From Nemertoderma westbladi (Eukaryota > Xenacoelomorpha > Nemertodermatida > Nemertodermatidae): a DNA stretch of 64,000 nucleotides. The stretch is from NCBI GenBank assembly GCA_032718475.1, contig JAUCBJ010000530.1, positions 1-64,000 on the forward strand, in the 5' to 3' direction. The stretch's first letter is position 1. Each line of letters opens with the position of its first letter. The translations under genes and the position numbers were made by a program. The notes under the pieces are model-generated. The model worked only from the letters and a program-made list of their open reading frames with translations, had not been told where the DNA came from and did not search any database. Shown piece after piece: positions 22,092 to 33,821 of the stretch.

Positions 22092-24160
22092 ATGTCATCC
22101 TCCTCACTAACGAAACCCAAAAAAAGATCAGGTGGTTCGTTTCGAAAGCGCAAAGCAGAAATTGCCTTGCAGGATAAGGCCGCCGCAAATGTGGCTGCAA
22201 GATTCTTTGTCCGCAATCCACCAATGCAAGATGACAAAGAAACTGACACTGCTGCTGACTGTGAATATGCAACTCAAGAGAGTGATATGGTGGAGGAGGC
22301 TGCAGAAGATGACGATGAAACTCACGATAATGAGATGGAAGAAGAGTATATAGAGGATAAGGATGAAACTCAGTCAATGAGATGGTGGCAGATGCGGAAG
22401 AGCTTGTCACAATCTGAGTGCCTGATGATATAGGTATGCGGCCATATCCACCTCATGGTGACCTCACTGACTATACAGTAACCCAAGGACCGTTGCATTC
22501 CCACCAAGTAATGATGGTCGGCATTTTGATTCCTCGTGGTTTGTCAAACAACTCCACAATGGGGATTAAGTAAACCGGGAATGGCTAATGTATTCCACCA
22601 TCGAAGGATGCTACATTCTGTTTCTGTTGTGTGCTATTTGGCAACCCTCGAACTGTTCATCCTGGAGGATTTACTAGCAAAGATGGCTTCAATACCTGGA
22701 AGCGTTTGAGCCCTCATGTGTTGCGAGAGCACATAATACGAATTCAGCTAGGTGAGCTGCGGCAAGTAACATACCTTTCACCATTAATTCAAAATGAGTT
22801 TATTAGACTACTGGCTGATAACATCAAGAAGACGATTGTACAGAAAATCAAGAAAGCCAAGTATTACACAGTTACTCATGATGAAACAACAGACCTCAGT
22901 CGTGGAACAAAATGCAGTATCTTCCGATATGTTGAACTAGATGATGAAACCGAAACTGTCACTGTTCGAGAATCGTTTCTTGGTTTCATTGCCTCTGATA
23001 GAAAAACAGCAGAGGAACAGACGGCCTTGATCATGAGTGCACTTCAAGATGCGGACATTGTGGTAGATGATATTAGTGGACAATGCTATGATAATGCTTC
23101 TAATATGTCTGGATTAATCAGTGGTGTTCAACAACGAATTCTTGCAATAAACCCCTCTGCATCATAGACCCCTTGCCAAAATCATTGCCTCAATTAGGTT
23201 GGAGTCCATGGGGTTAACAATTCGGTAGAAGCTACTAAATTTTTTGGAACTGTTGATGCTCTGTACTCATTTTTCAGTGTTTCAAATCACCGTTGGGCTG
23301 TCCTACTGTTACAAACCAATAACACTGGGGTCAAATGAGCATCGGAGACCAGGTGGACCGCCAGTGCATCAGCAGTTGCAATGCTTCATGATAAAATGAG
23401 CAATGTAATTGATGCCTTGGGTGAACTGTGTGACAATGTTAGAGCCGGTGAAACACCAGAAACCATAAGCGGTGCAACAAGCCTCATCGCATCAGTGCTG
23501 AGTTACACTTTCCCTTGTTACCTAGCCTTCTGGAAGCCAATTTTCAATCGCATTGAACTTGCACAGACGTATTTACAACAGAAGGGTCTCGCCCTAGACC
23601 AGCGTGTGGAACACCTCTAAGAAGTTGTCGAATTTCTTGATGAAGAACGCAACATGATTGTTGATGAAGCATCAAAGAGATTTTGCAAAGAAAAGGGAAT
23701 TGAAATCAATCATAGGGTGCGGAGAAGGAAGCATATGGATGGTGAACTCACTCACGATGCTGGGCTGTGTTGAAGCAGAAGTGCGGTGGGACCAGTTGGA
23801 AATAAACGACTGAATGCGCCAGTAGATTGAACATGAACAGGGCACTTCTAGTTTGCACATAATTGCAAAGAAATTTGGATTCCTGTCGATCTCATCATTG
23901 CTTTCCAAGTCGGAACCTGATCTGGAAGCCATATGTGAGTATGATGAAATTGATGAAGGCAGAACTCAGGATGCTCAGTCGCTACATGCAGCGCAAAAAG
24001 GTTCGTCTTGGAGATCAAGTACAAGACTGGGTGGGCATTGACATATTACGATGGATTCTAGAGTAGAAGCTTTGCGCCACCTTGCCAAACATTACTATTA
24101 GTTTACGCCTTCTGTTGACCATTAAAACCACGAACGTGAACTACTGTGGGACGTGAAATT
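22092..24160 (+). pseudogene. hAT-type transposase relic (ZMYM-like)
   Basis: Broken plus-strand frames together resemble the hAT transposases related to zinc finger MYM-type proteins. The first piece (22092-22433) has a basic N-terminus and an acidic stretch. The second (22631-23167) holds the core with TVTHDETTDLSRGTKCS and the hallmark GQCYDNASNMSG. Pieces at 23381-23620 and 23853-24041 continue the C-terminal half. Stops and frameshifts separate them, so it is not functional. It is antisense to the host EGF-ShK gene, within an intron. TIRs and target duplication were not found. Confidence 0.75.
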
Positions 24161-24402
24161 GACAACATCAGCAAATATTATTCGATAACTACTGTTTCTG
24201 AGTTTCTAAGTCAAAAATATTTCAAAACCCCCTTGGAAATAATCTGAAAAAGCAATATTAAAGGTAATTCTATATGTTATTTGGACAATACCCTGTGTTA
24301 GTGTATTTGGTGTATTTGTTAGTGTTTTTACATAAAGAATAAATGAAACTACTGTATCTTATCTATTTAACATACACTCTTACGTAATTATTGTTAATTC
24401 AC

Positions 24403-24555
24403 CTGCATCGTGGCAATATTGGCAGGTTGTTGGACAGTCACTTCTCATGTAATAATACTGCCCATTTGTGCAATCACCAATAGAAGCCTTCGTGGCGCAT
24501 TCTGTACCCGGAAGTAAGTCGGGGTTATAATCCCCATTGGGATTTGTTGGACAAC
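24403..24555 (-). CDS. ShK-domain exon of the EGF-ShK gene
   Basis: 153 bp between a ctctaag acceptor and a gcag|gtgaat donor, phase 1-1. The residues include ECATKASIGDCTNGQYYYM followed by RSDCPTTCQYC, giving the ShK/SXC cysteine spacing with the CPxTCxxC end. The phase fits the EGF exon at 26394 on the 5' side and the exon at 19137 on the 3' side. Confidence 0.85.
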
Positions 24556-24909
24556 CTTAGAGAAAAAATGGATGAAAATGTTGACTTAAATAATATTAAA
24601 TATGGTTATTACATGGCAACTGTGGAGTTTCAATAAATTACACGCGATTATTACAGATATTATTATTGTATGGTTGGTCATCGATATATGAACAAGGGTC
24701 AGATTGGATCTTAAAATAATAACTATAATAATAATGGGTTAATTATCACAATTGCATATAAAATCAAAATATAATAATAAATATATATATTATTCATTTA
24801 ATTATTTTATATATTTATTATATTAATAATATATATTATATATATATATTATTATATTACAACAATAATATGCTATAAAGCAAAATAAAACCCAATATCT
24901 TACAAAAAG
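24556..24909. other. intron with AT-rich tract
   Basis: Contains a very AT-rich tatata/attatt tract at about 24770-24865. Confidence 0.4.
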
Positions 24910-25057
24910 AAAATATTTCTTTTACAAATTTTCGACTCGACATGAGTCTTATTCATGTATTTATTTCCATAAATATGATTACTAGTAATCATATTTATGG
25001 AAATAAATGCATGAATAAGACTCATGTCGAGTCGAAAATTTGTAAAATAAATATTTT
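24910..25057. repeat. 148-bp near-perfect palindrome, no loop
   Basis: The two 74-bp arms meet at 24983/24984 (gattact|agtaatc) with only about two mismatches. It could extrude as a cruciform or form a hairpin in RNA. It lies in an intron of the EGF-ShK gene. Confidence 0.9.
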
Positions 25058-26393
25058 AAAAAAAACTCCTGTGATCCACAAAGAAAACCATCTCCCGTAC
25101 CAAAGCACGTATCCACTCCACAGAGCTTGTCCGAAGCCCTGGTGGATGCCCGGAGTAGTATAGTTTAAAATGATAATAGTAATATCAACATACATCAAAT
25201 CCAGATCACCGGATTAAGAGGCACACACATCAAAGTAGAACATGTAGCACACAAATTCTGCCTATGTATTGCTATGTACATGACAAACTACTGTAATAAT
25301 AATAACTGACTCGAAAACCTTGCGCTCAACTGCACCGAGTCTTCCTTGATTCTAATTGTTGATGTTCTATCAAGAAAATAACAGATAAAATATATAAATA
25401 CCAGTCAGAGAAAACAAGTTTAATCGCACACAAATACCAGTATAAAAAACAAGAAACACAACCCTGAGGTTGAAACTTTCATTAGTGTACAATTTTATCC
25501 GGCAGTGGGAAAATTGTTAAACCCAATTTTATAAAATTATTATTAATAGTCTGGCTTTGATATGAAATGTAGGAAAGATGACGTACAGTTTTAGTGATAT
25601 AATATTATTATCGGTTAAGTAAAGGAAGGAACAAAGCTAATCAGAATCAAGGGGGACTGTGGCGAGTTACAGCCCACAGTGCACAGGTAGACTACAGGGT
25701 TAAAACCACACATTCTTATATGTGGCTGTCCTGTGAAAGGAGCGCTAACACACAGATCCCAGCCAGAGAGAGACCACCCGATACCAACCCAACAGGAATA
25801 AACCCAACCACCAACGACGGAGCCGGAAGTGGTTCATCTTGGAGACGTGAGTCAGACATCCATCGCTAACCAACAGGGGAAAGGGGAGGAATCGACCCGA
25901 ACTATATTGCCTTTAGTGATCCATGGAGTTAGCCGATGGCATGACTAGGCTAACTGACATGTAATAACTGTGAACTGAGTCCAATTACCGATAGGCCTGC
26001 TGACTGCCAGTCTGTGACGTAGGCCTGTCAGCCGGTGTTGAACGCAGGTGATGTAAGTATTAAAGAAGAAATTAGGCAATAAAGTCTAATTTCTGAATTG
26101 TGTAAAACCGTCAGTCAAGCTAATGAAAGCTGCCTGTTCCGGTGTATTTATTCAATTACCAAATATATTTACAGGTACTGGTTAATGAAGCCTGACTTTG
26201 ACTACAAGATTATAATGTTGTAATATACTGATGTATAAACAGTGGTACCGGTAGGCAATAATACTAAAAATTGTTGCATCCCATGGCCTATAAAGAAGTC
26301 AACACTCAGGGGTCTATTTGTTGTGGAGAAAAGCCGGATAAAAAATTACATATAGATATGAACAAAAAATTTATTAAATGGAAACTTTATTAC
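25058..26393. other. intron; possible solo LTR or other repeat at about 25659-26170
   Basis: The stretch starting tgtggcgagttacagcc is more GC-rich than its surroundings, has an aataaag poly(A)-like site near 26080 and contains no exon. It may be a solo LTR, but no flanking target duplication was found, so this is a weak suggestion. Confidence 0.25.
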
Positions 26394-26519
26394 CTATACA
26401 TGTAGTGATACCATCTCCTGTATATCCAGATTTGCAACTACAACTAAATCCACCATCAGTATTGGAACAGTCAGCATAATTGTGACAGTTGTCTGTGTTC
26501 AATGTACATTCATCTTCAT
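26394..26519 (-). CDS. calcium-binding EGF exon (3'-most copy)
   Basis: 126 bp, phase 1-1, encoding DEDEC followed by [23 protein letters not shown] and [10 protein letters not shown]. It fits the calcium-binding EGF consensus (D-x-D/N-E-C at the start, C-x-N-x4-F-x-C-x-C in the middle, GYxGDG at the end). It diverges from the tandem array more than the other copies do, for example NY where the others have IN. Confidence 0.9.
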
Positions 26520-26562
26520 CTAAGAAATAATTTTTAATTTAATATATCATTTTAAGTATTTC

Positions 26563-26605
26563 AGGTCAGGTCAGGTATCCTGGGTCATTTGATTAAGAAA
26601 ACTTG
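26563..26605 (+). repeat. LINE family 1 5' UTR segment, left part
   Basis: tcaggtcaggtatcctgggt...aaaacttg matches the intact 5' UTR segment at 30043 and continues after the inserted block at 29687. It marks the left border of a 3-kb insertion. Confidence 0.6.
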
Positions 26606-29600
26606 TGGTCTTGGGACGTTAGTGCCCGCGAGACATTAGTGCCCGCAGGCACTAATGTCTCAGTACCTTTAGTGCCCGCGGGCACTTAGTCGCATTATCG
26701 CGGGAACTAATGTCCCATAGGACTTTAGTGCCCGCTAGACGTTAGTGCCCGTGAGACATTAGTGCCCGCGAGACATTAGTGCCCACGAGACATTTGTGCC
26801 CGCCTAGCGACTTAGTTAGTATATGTAATAAATACAACAGGCCAGGAAGACATTTCCCGCTTCTTTAGTTCCTGCTGATGCAAACAAGTCGTTACTTTAT
26901 TCAAACTTCAAATGTCATTTCCAGTCTTTAGTTCCCGCATCTCGTTATTCAACATTTTAATTTCAACATGGATGTTTTATGATTAAAAAATGTATTAAAT
27001 CAGCTAGACATGGTAGCATTTATATTATTTGATTTTGCAGTAAAGTCAAGGAATGATGATTAATCAAAGCGTTTGATTGTTTATAAATAACCTACTTTTG
27101 ATTGAGTATACTTAATTTGTTGAACTTTACTGAAGACAGTTTGAGACTCAGTTTGAGAGCCAGCAAACCCAGGACAAGCAAGCAAATCAAATATGACTGG
27201 GAGAAACTCAGAACTGACAATGCTGCAAAGGATGCTTATACAGTAGAAGTTGAAAACCGCTTTGAAGCACTTCAGTCAATGGATGAAGACCAATCCACCA
27301 ATTCAATATACCAGAATATAATAACAGCCCACAAGGAATCAGCTAAGAGGCATATCCCCCAGAAACCCAAACGAAAACAGTATGTGCCATGGCAAAACTC
27401 TGAGGTTACTTGTAAGAGAGAAGATCTTAAGATAGCCTACAAAGTTAAAACCGAACAACCAACAAACGAAAATATTAACAAGGTTGAGAAAGCTAAGGAC
27501 GATCTTAAATTGGCGTACAACATCATCCAGAAAAAGTACATACAGGATAAAACTGAAGCAATTACAACTGCTCACATACAGCAACAATCAAGACTTACCT
27601 GGCGAACTGTAAATGAGGTATCTGGTCAGAAAAGTTGTGCAAAGGGGCGTTTCAAAGCCGATAGTCCTGAAGAATGTGTTGGGAAGTGGAAAAATCACTT
27701 CACCAACTTGCTTGGGCAGCCACCAAACATCGAGGTCAGCCCTACAAGGAAAATATATAACAAGACACTACCTATAGAAACAGGGGACTTCACACCTGCC
27801 GAACTCCAAAGAAGCATTAAAAGAATGTCCAATAATAAAGCGAGTGGATTAGATGAAATCCCAGCGGAGGTATGGAAAACCAGAGTGCTAAACAGACCAT
27901 TATTGAATGTTTGCAACCGGATGTTAAAAGGGGAAAAGCCACCACCAATTTGGACTAAAGGTAAACTAAAGCCTTTCCCCAAGAAAGGAAACCTCGGCAT
28001 ACCAACAAACTATCGTGGGATCTGTCTGCTTGTGGTAGCTGCCAAAATATACAATAAAATGATTCTATATAGGATTAGGCCTCACATAGAGAAACTACTG
28101 CGTAAGAGCCAAAACGGATTTCGACCAAGTAGATCAACAATAGCGCAGATACTTGCACTACGGAGACTGATTGAACGAATTAAGTCAAAGAATCTCCCCG
28201 CAGTTATGACTTTTGTGGACTTCAAGAAGGCATTCGACTCCATCCATAGAGGTAAAAATGCTTGAAATCCTAAGAGCTTATGGAATACCAGAAGTAATTG
28301 TTGCTGGCATTGTATTGTTTGTTATATTGTGACACAGAAGCGCAGGTACTCTCACCAGATGGTGAAACTGAATTTTTCTCAATCCTGGCTGGCGTACTGC
28401 AAGGTGACACATTAGCACCATTACTATTTGTAATTGTGCTGGATTACGCAATGAGGACGGCCACAAAGGGTGAAGATCTGGGATTCACACTTCAAGAACG
28501 CAGAAGTAGTAGATATCCGGCAACTACAGTCACAGACACAGACTTTGCAGATGACATCGCCCTGCTCTCTAATACGCTAGCAGATGCACAGCTTCTACTA
28601 AATAAAGTGGAAAGGGCTGCTAAGGAGGTTGGATTGCATATAAATGCTACAAAGACCAAATTCATGACCTTTAATGTTGATGGAAACTTGACAACCATTG
28701 ATAATAATCAACTAAGGAAGGTCGATGACTTCCAGTACCTTGGATCATGGATAGAGAGTAGCAAAAAGGACATAGAAGTTAGGAAAGCAAAGGCTTGGGT
28801 AGCTCTATCAAAAATGGATACCATCTGGAAATCAGATCTCCCCAGGCACCTAAAGACTAAGTTCTTTCGGGCCACAGTGGAAAGTGTATTTTTATACGGG
28901 GGTGAGACCTGAACACTGACTAAATCACTAGAATAACGAATTGATTGTTGATACACAAGACTACTAAGGGCAGCCCTAAACACCAGCTGGAGACAACACA
29001 TGACAAACGCCGAGCTTTATGGTACAATACCACCTGTATCAACCACACTCTGTGAACGCAGATTAAGATTCAGTGGGCACTGCTGACGAAGTAAAGATGA
29101 GGTCATACCAGATCTACTTCTCTGGCAACCAACTCATGGAAAGCGTAGTTGTGGACGACCTGCCATAACATATATAGATCAACTTGAAAGGGTTACTGAA
29201 CTTGGGAGAAACGAAATTGCGACAAATATGGAGAATCGGGAAGGCTGGAAGGATCTCATTTCCACTGTACGAGTTCGCTCGACCTAGTAGTAGTACTGAA
29301 GACAGTGTGTGTAATAAAAAAAAAACAAGGTTCAGTACTATACAGTATTGTCTGACATTTTTTAGACGAATTAAAAGTAAAGTAGTACTTTTAGTTAGTT
29401 AATTAGGTAATTATTTAAATTAGTGAATGTTAATGGAGGAGGCCATTGTCGATGACTTTGGTTGAATGGGGTGGGGTATAAGTAAGAAGAAAAACGGATT
29501 GCCTTATACTAAGACTAACTTCCAAATTCAGTGCGGGGGGGGGTGGGGGCACTAATGACTCGTAGGCACTAACATCTCACTCGCAGACAAGGTCCTCGGG

Positions 29601-29686
29601 CACTAATGTCTCGCGGGCACTAACATCTCACTTGCAGAAATGGTTCCCCAGCACTAACGTCTCATGGGCACTAACGTCCCCTAATC
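26606..29686. mobile_element. composite element with minisatellite inverted ends enclosing a LINE
   Basis: The ends are arrays of a 17-bp-type unit (ttagtgcccgcgagaca) on the left (26614-26813) and the same unit in reverse complement on the right (about 29539-29681). The outermost parts, gggacgttagtgccc and gggcactaacgtccc, are exact complements. The block interrupts a repeat whose intact copy lies at 30043, and aaacttg flanks both edges (26599-26605, 29687-29693), which suggests a 7-bp target duplication. Long inverted ends made of short tandem units recall Drosophila foldback (FB) elements. The interior holds a truncated LINE. Confidence 0.6.
27102..29292 (+). pseudogene. APE-type LINE, RT part, family 1-related
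   Basis: The first frame (27102-28265) begins with RLSLRAS, the segment just after the endonuclease of copy 1, so the endonuclease is missing. It holds the early RT block (KASGLDEIPAEVWK), KSQNGFRPSRSTI and VDFKKAFDS. After a frameshift near 28262, the next frame (28298-28912) has GVLQGDTLAPLLF, DTDFADDIALLS and YLGSWI. Stops follow, but LLWQPTHGKR-type 3' residues remain readable to about 29280. It ends in cctagtagtagtac, the same kind of tail as copy 1. Inactive: 5'-truncated, frameshifted and with stops. It lies antisense in an intron of the EGF-ShK gene. Confidence 0.8.
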
Positions 29687-30033
29687 AAACTTGCCACCTC
29701 TATGCAGCATAAACTGATAAAAGTGGTGCACACCTGTGTGGCTGCATAGACCCTCTTATTAAGAGAAACTCTGGTCCTGTAACTAGGACCCCCTTCGTGT
29801 TATCTCTATCCGATGGTGATACCGTTCTGTTGGTACTGGTGTACTTTACAACTTAGTGCTCTTACTGTACTGCAGTACTGTGGTGTCAGTACTTCTAGCT
29901 TACCATTTTATTATTATTATATCTGATGTTAGCATGACAGATCTCAGTTTAGCACTTCGTGCTGGGATAGTGACACCCTTGGTCCTGGGTTAAGGACCAT
30001 ATACTCAGCTGTAGGTGTATATGTTCAGGTGTT
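29687..30033 (+). repeat. LINE 5' UTR segment, right part (tandem duplicate)
   Basis: tgccacctctatgcagcataaa onward matches 30080 onward (tgccacctccatgcagcat, gctgcatagaccctctta, ggtcctgtaactaggacccc). Together with 26563-26605 it forms one more copy of the region that heads LINE copy 2, so the 5' region is present twice in tandem. Confidence 0.6.
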
Positions 30034-30454
30034 CAAGTCAGGTCAGGTATTCTAGGTCATTGATCAAGAAAACTTGCCACCTCCATGCAGCATAAAGGAG
30101 GTGCCACCTGTAGCTGCATAGACCCTCTTACTAGGGCAAATCTGGTCCTGTAACTAGGACCCCCTTCGTTCTGGGATAAGGACGCCCTTGGTCCTGGATT
30201 AAGGACCCATATACTTGGCTGCAGGGGTATATGGCCTGGCCAGGCAGATGGTGATCTACCAATGGCTGGTCAGGAGTAGAGTGTTCTCATGTCCACTCTG
30301 AGTGCACTTCACTGCGACCTGCACCTGGCAGCAGGGGTACAGGGCATGACCCAACAGATGAGCTGCTGCACAGCCAATGGTGGGTCATGTGCGCCAGAGT
30401 AGATATGGGTGATGGGCCTCATATCTGACTCCACTGCGATACCCACCCTGTGGA

Positions 30455-33300
30455 ATGGCAAACCAGGGTGTGGTATTTGCCCCGAGAGCTGACTCGGCAA
30501 AAAAGCACCCCCCAACCACCACTATGGATTACATTAGTAATGCGGAGGTCCAGCCACTAGAGGCCAGTGGAATTACCGGACACAATCGGCCTCACAGGCG
30601 TCAGTTATCTCCTGACTGGCTGCCTGTCTCACACTCTACTGGAGAGAGAGCAGCAAACAATTCTTTGAGTCCCTTTCCTGTTGACGTTTCTGGCCCAAAC
30701 CCTGGGTCACCAGGGAGGCCACATTGTGATGGGGAGAGGGATTCTGGAGTTGGAGGCTACTCTCATGTTCCACCCCAACCAACAAAGCCATTGGTGAATC
30801 TGAGGCAAGTTACTAGACTAGCCTCAGTAAACACCCTACTCGGGTCCCCAATGCGACAAGGTGAGCTGACTGCCTTGGCAGATAAGCTTTCGCTTAGCGC
30901 AGTGGGTGTTCAAGAGCACCGAATGCAGACTGGACAGACTGATGAGGTTCTGATTAAAGACATGGGGGGTGGTTGGCGACTCACCCTCGCGTCAGCAGAT
31001 GATAGTGGCAATGGTGGAATTGGTCTATTGATGAATCCAACTGCACAGTGCACATGCAGCATTGGACAAAATAGACCAAATCTCTAACCGCATCATCCGT
31101 TGCCACTTCTCATGTTCTGGAAGACTGGCTAAGAAGTTTCCTAAGGTGGTTCTGATTGTGTGCTACTCTCCAACTAGTGTTGCCCCTGTAGAGGAGGTGG
31201 AAAATTTCTACCACAATCTACAAGCAGCTACAGATGGAGTGGATCAGCATGCATTCTTAACATTCCTGGGAGACTTTAATGCAAGTCTGCATCAATCACC
31301 TACATCGCCCTGGGTCTATAGCAATAGTGTTAACCGAAATTCAGTCCATCTTCAGGATTTTATCTCTGGAAATGGATTGTTTTCGGCTGGAACCCAGTTC
31401 AAGAAGCGAACTGGAAAGCTATGGACTCATAGTGGACCCAGTGGTGACACGTCCCAGATAGACCATATTCTGTTTCGCAGGAAATACAGGAGCTCTATAC
31501 AAGACTGTAATGCATTTACACTTCGACCCTTCTCCAGTGATCACCGCCTTATTGTGGCCAAGGTAAGACTTAGTCTGCGTGCTAGCAGAACAATGAAATC
31601 TGCCTTGCCGCAACATGACTGGTCCTCTCTGTTGCAACAGCCAAGTGTGAGATCCAGCTTCACACAACAGCTGAGCAACAGGCATGAGGCTCTTGCCTCT
31701 GAGGCGGCAGATCACTGTGAGGTCTATACTGCCTTTACAGAAGCAGTTAAGTTAGCAGCTGCAGAAACAGTTTCTGTATACCCTCGAAACAGGAAAAGGG
31801 CCCCCTGGACTGACAACAAAATTCAGAAGTGCCGAAATGACCTTCATAAGGCGCAGAAAGAGTCCCGACTCAAACAGACTACAGCGGCCAAGAATGTAGT
31901 TAAGGCTGCATCTAGGTCCCTGAACAGGCAGTATTCTGTTAATCTACAGGAGCTAATAAACCAACAGGTTGATGCCATCAATGATGCTGACGACAGCAGG
32001 CAATCATCCCAGGCATGGAAATTGATCAACTTGCTTACTGGGTGGAAAAGCCAACCAACCACCAAGGCGATCTAAGGCTGAATCACCAGCCGATCGCCTC
32101 AATGGTTGGAAAGCCCACTTTGAAAAGCTCATCAATAATGACAGGGTATTGCCTGATAACTTTATAGAAGTAAAAGTGTCTGAGTCTGTACTCCCAGATA
32201 TTCCCGTTATTAAGACCAATCGTGCCAGTGGAGTAGATGGTGTTCCCCCTGAGGTCTTTAAAATACCTGAGTGTTTAAAGCTCATCTATCCCATCATAGT
32301 AGACATGTACCGAACAACAAGAGTCCCACAAGAAATGAAAACAAATAAGCCGGCAAGCCGGCAAAAGCCTGTTGACAAGCCGGCACAGCATTCTTAAAAA
32401 TGCAGCTGCAATGCAGCATGCCGATCCTAGTAGTAGTAGTAGTTTCGGGGAATCTCATTGATCTCGATTGCTGCAAAGCTATACAATAGGATTTTATTAA
32501 ATCGCATCAGGGATCCCATTGAGAGACTGCTCCGTGGAAATCAGAATGGGTTCCGTAAAGGTCATGGGACCATGGAGCCCATTTTGGCACTTAGAAGGAT
32601 AATTGAAGAATTATAAAAAGAGAAAGACAGGCATCTGGCTGTTATCTTTGTTGACTTCTTCAAGGCCTTTGATTCAGTCTCTCGCTCACGTATGTTCAGC
32701 ATACTTTCATTATATGGGATTCCTGATGAAATTATTGCAGCAATAAGATCAGTATACGATGGTTCGACAACATTTGTGTCTACTGTTGACGGTGACACAG
32801 AACCATTTGAAGTGTTATGGGGTGTCCTCCAAGGAGACACACTTGCACCATTCTTGTTCATTATTGTGGTTGACTATGTTCTGCGCATGTCCTTAGATCA
32901 TCATAATGATGATGGGGTGATGATAACCCCACCTACTGGCTCAGGAGTCGAGGAAATCCTGCCAATTACCTAACTGATCTAGACTTTGCTGATGACTTAG
33001 GAGTACTCTCAGAATCATTAGAGGGAGCCCAACGGCTCCTCAGCTCATTAGAACATGCTGCTTCTAGTGTTGGTCTTTTAATTAACTCCAGAAAGACCAA
33101 AATTTTGACAGTTAACTTTGAAAGTCCTCAGCAAGTCTCTGATCGGATGAGCATAAGCTCAAACAATGGTATGCTTGAGCATGTGGACGACTTCTGTTAC
33201 CTGGGATCATGGATCCGGAAGTCAGATGAGAACCTTCGAATACGTAAGGGAAAGGCATGGGCAGCTTTGAATGGGCTTTGCAGATTTTGAAAGTCATATA
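30455..33300 (+). pseudogene. LINE endonuclease-RT ORF with several breaks
   Basis: Starts at ATG 30455 (MANQGVVFAPRADS), which gives the likely natural start for the family. The endonuclease is split by an extra 7 bp (agtgcac) near 31045 that shifts the frame; the next frame (31062-32075) carries LGDFN, QIDHILF and SDHRL. A second shift near 32070 introduces a stop. The region around 32195 lacks about 15 residues found in copy 1 but keeps NRASGVDGVPPEVFK, absent from copy 1. The RT resumes after an inserted LINE 3' end (32341-32444) and carries VDFFKAFDS and GVLQGDTLAPFLF. Inactive. Confidence 0.75.
32341..32444 (+). mobile_element. short LINE 3'-end copy nested in copy 2
   Basis: The run from gttgacaagccggcacag through gcatgccgatcctagtagtag is the family 1 3' end. 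Here it sits in the middle of the RT frame of copy 2, just before ttcggggaatctcattga, which resumes RT coding. This is an extremely 5'-truncated insertion, perhaps with loss of nearby RT sequence. Confidence 0.65.
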
Positions 33301-33648
33301 GTATATATCAGAAACTTGAGGTCTGATTATTTAGAACAGCAGTAGAATCAATACTCCTATATGTAAGTCTATGTCAGGCTCTAACCTCTGAGAGCATCAA
33401 ATATTAATACCAATTCTTAATGCATGTTGCATTGGGCTTGCCAATTGTGGATGGCATGGTGGTTACAAAATGTATTTGTTAAGCTGGCATAGCATCTCAA
33501 TGTGCAGTTTCAATGCATCAGTCCGATTATAGATAGATGGAAAAAATAATTTCAAAAAAAAACATCTAAAGTATTTATAGTATAACATCAGAATGTTTTC
33601 AGAATTATGTTAATAAATTATGTTTACAATTGTATGTAAATTTATTAC

Positions 33649-33774
33649 CTAAACATGTAGTGACACCATCTCCTGTATATCCAGTTTTGCAACTACAACT
33701 AAATCCACCATCAGTATTGGAACAGTCAGCAATAATGTGGCAGTTGTCTGTGTTTAATGTACATTCATCATCAT
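33649..33774 (-). CDS. calcium-binding EGF exon
   Basis: 126 bp, phase 1-1, encoding the standard module ([39 protein letters not shown]). Acceptor atag and donor gtaataaa are conserved. One small difference: the segment after DNC reads HIIADC instead of HINADC. Confidence 0.92.
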
Positions 33775-33821
33775 CTATAAAATTATATTAAATTCATTTT
33801 TAATTTTAATTCATTTGTGCT

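Larger units (their letters stand above)
30034..33540 (+). mobile_element. LINE family 1 copy 2, most complete 5' end
   Basis: Includes a 5' UTR of about 420 bp, an ATG at 30455, endonuclease, RT and a degraded 3' end with a gctggcatagcat...gatagatgg remnant at about 33480-33540. From about 30573 it is closely similar to copy 1. Confidence 0.8.

Noticed and set aside
24942-25163. Coding frame across the palindrome
   Set aside because: It reads through both arms of a non-coding palindrome; no splice support.
25659-26170. Complete LTR retrotransposon
   Set aside because: No paired LTR, gag, protease or integrase nearby and no target duplication; kept only as a weak solo-LTR possibility.
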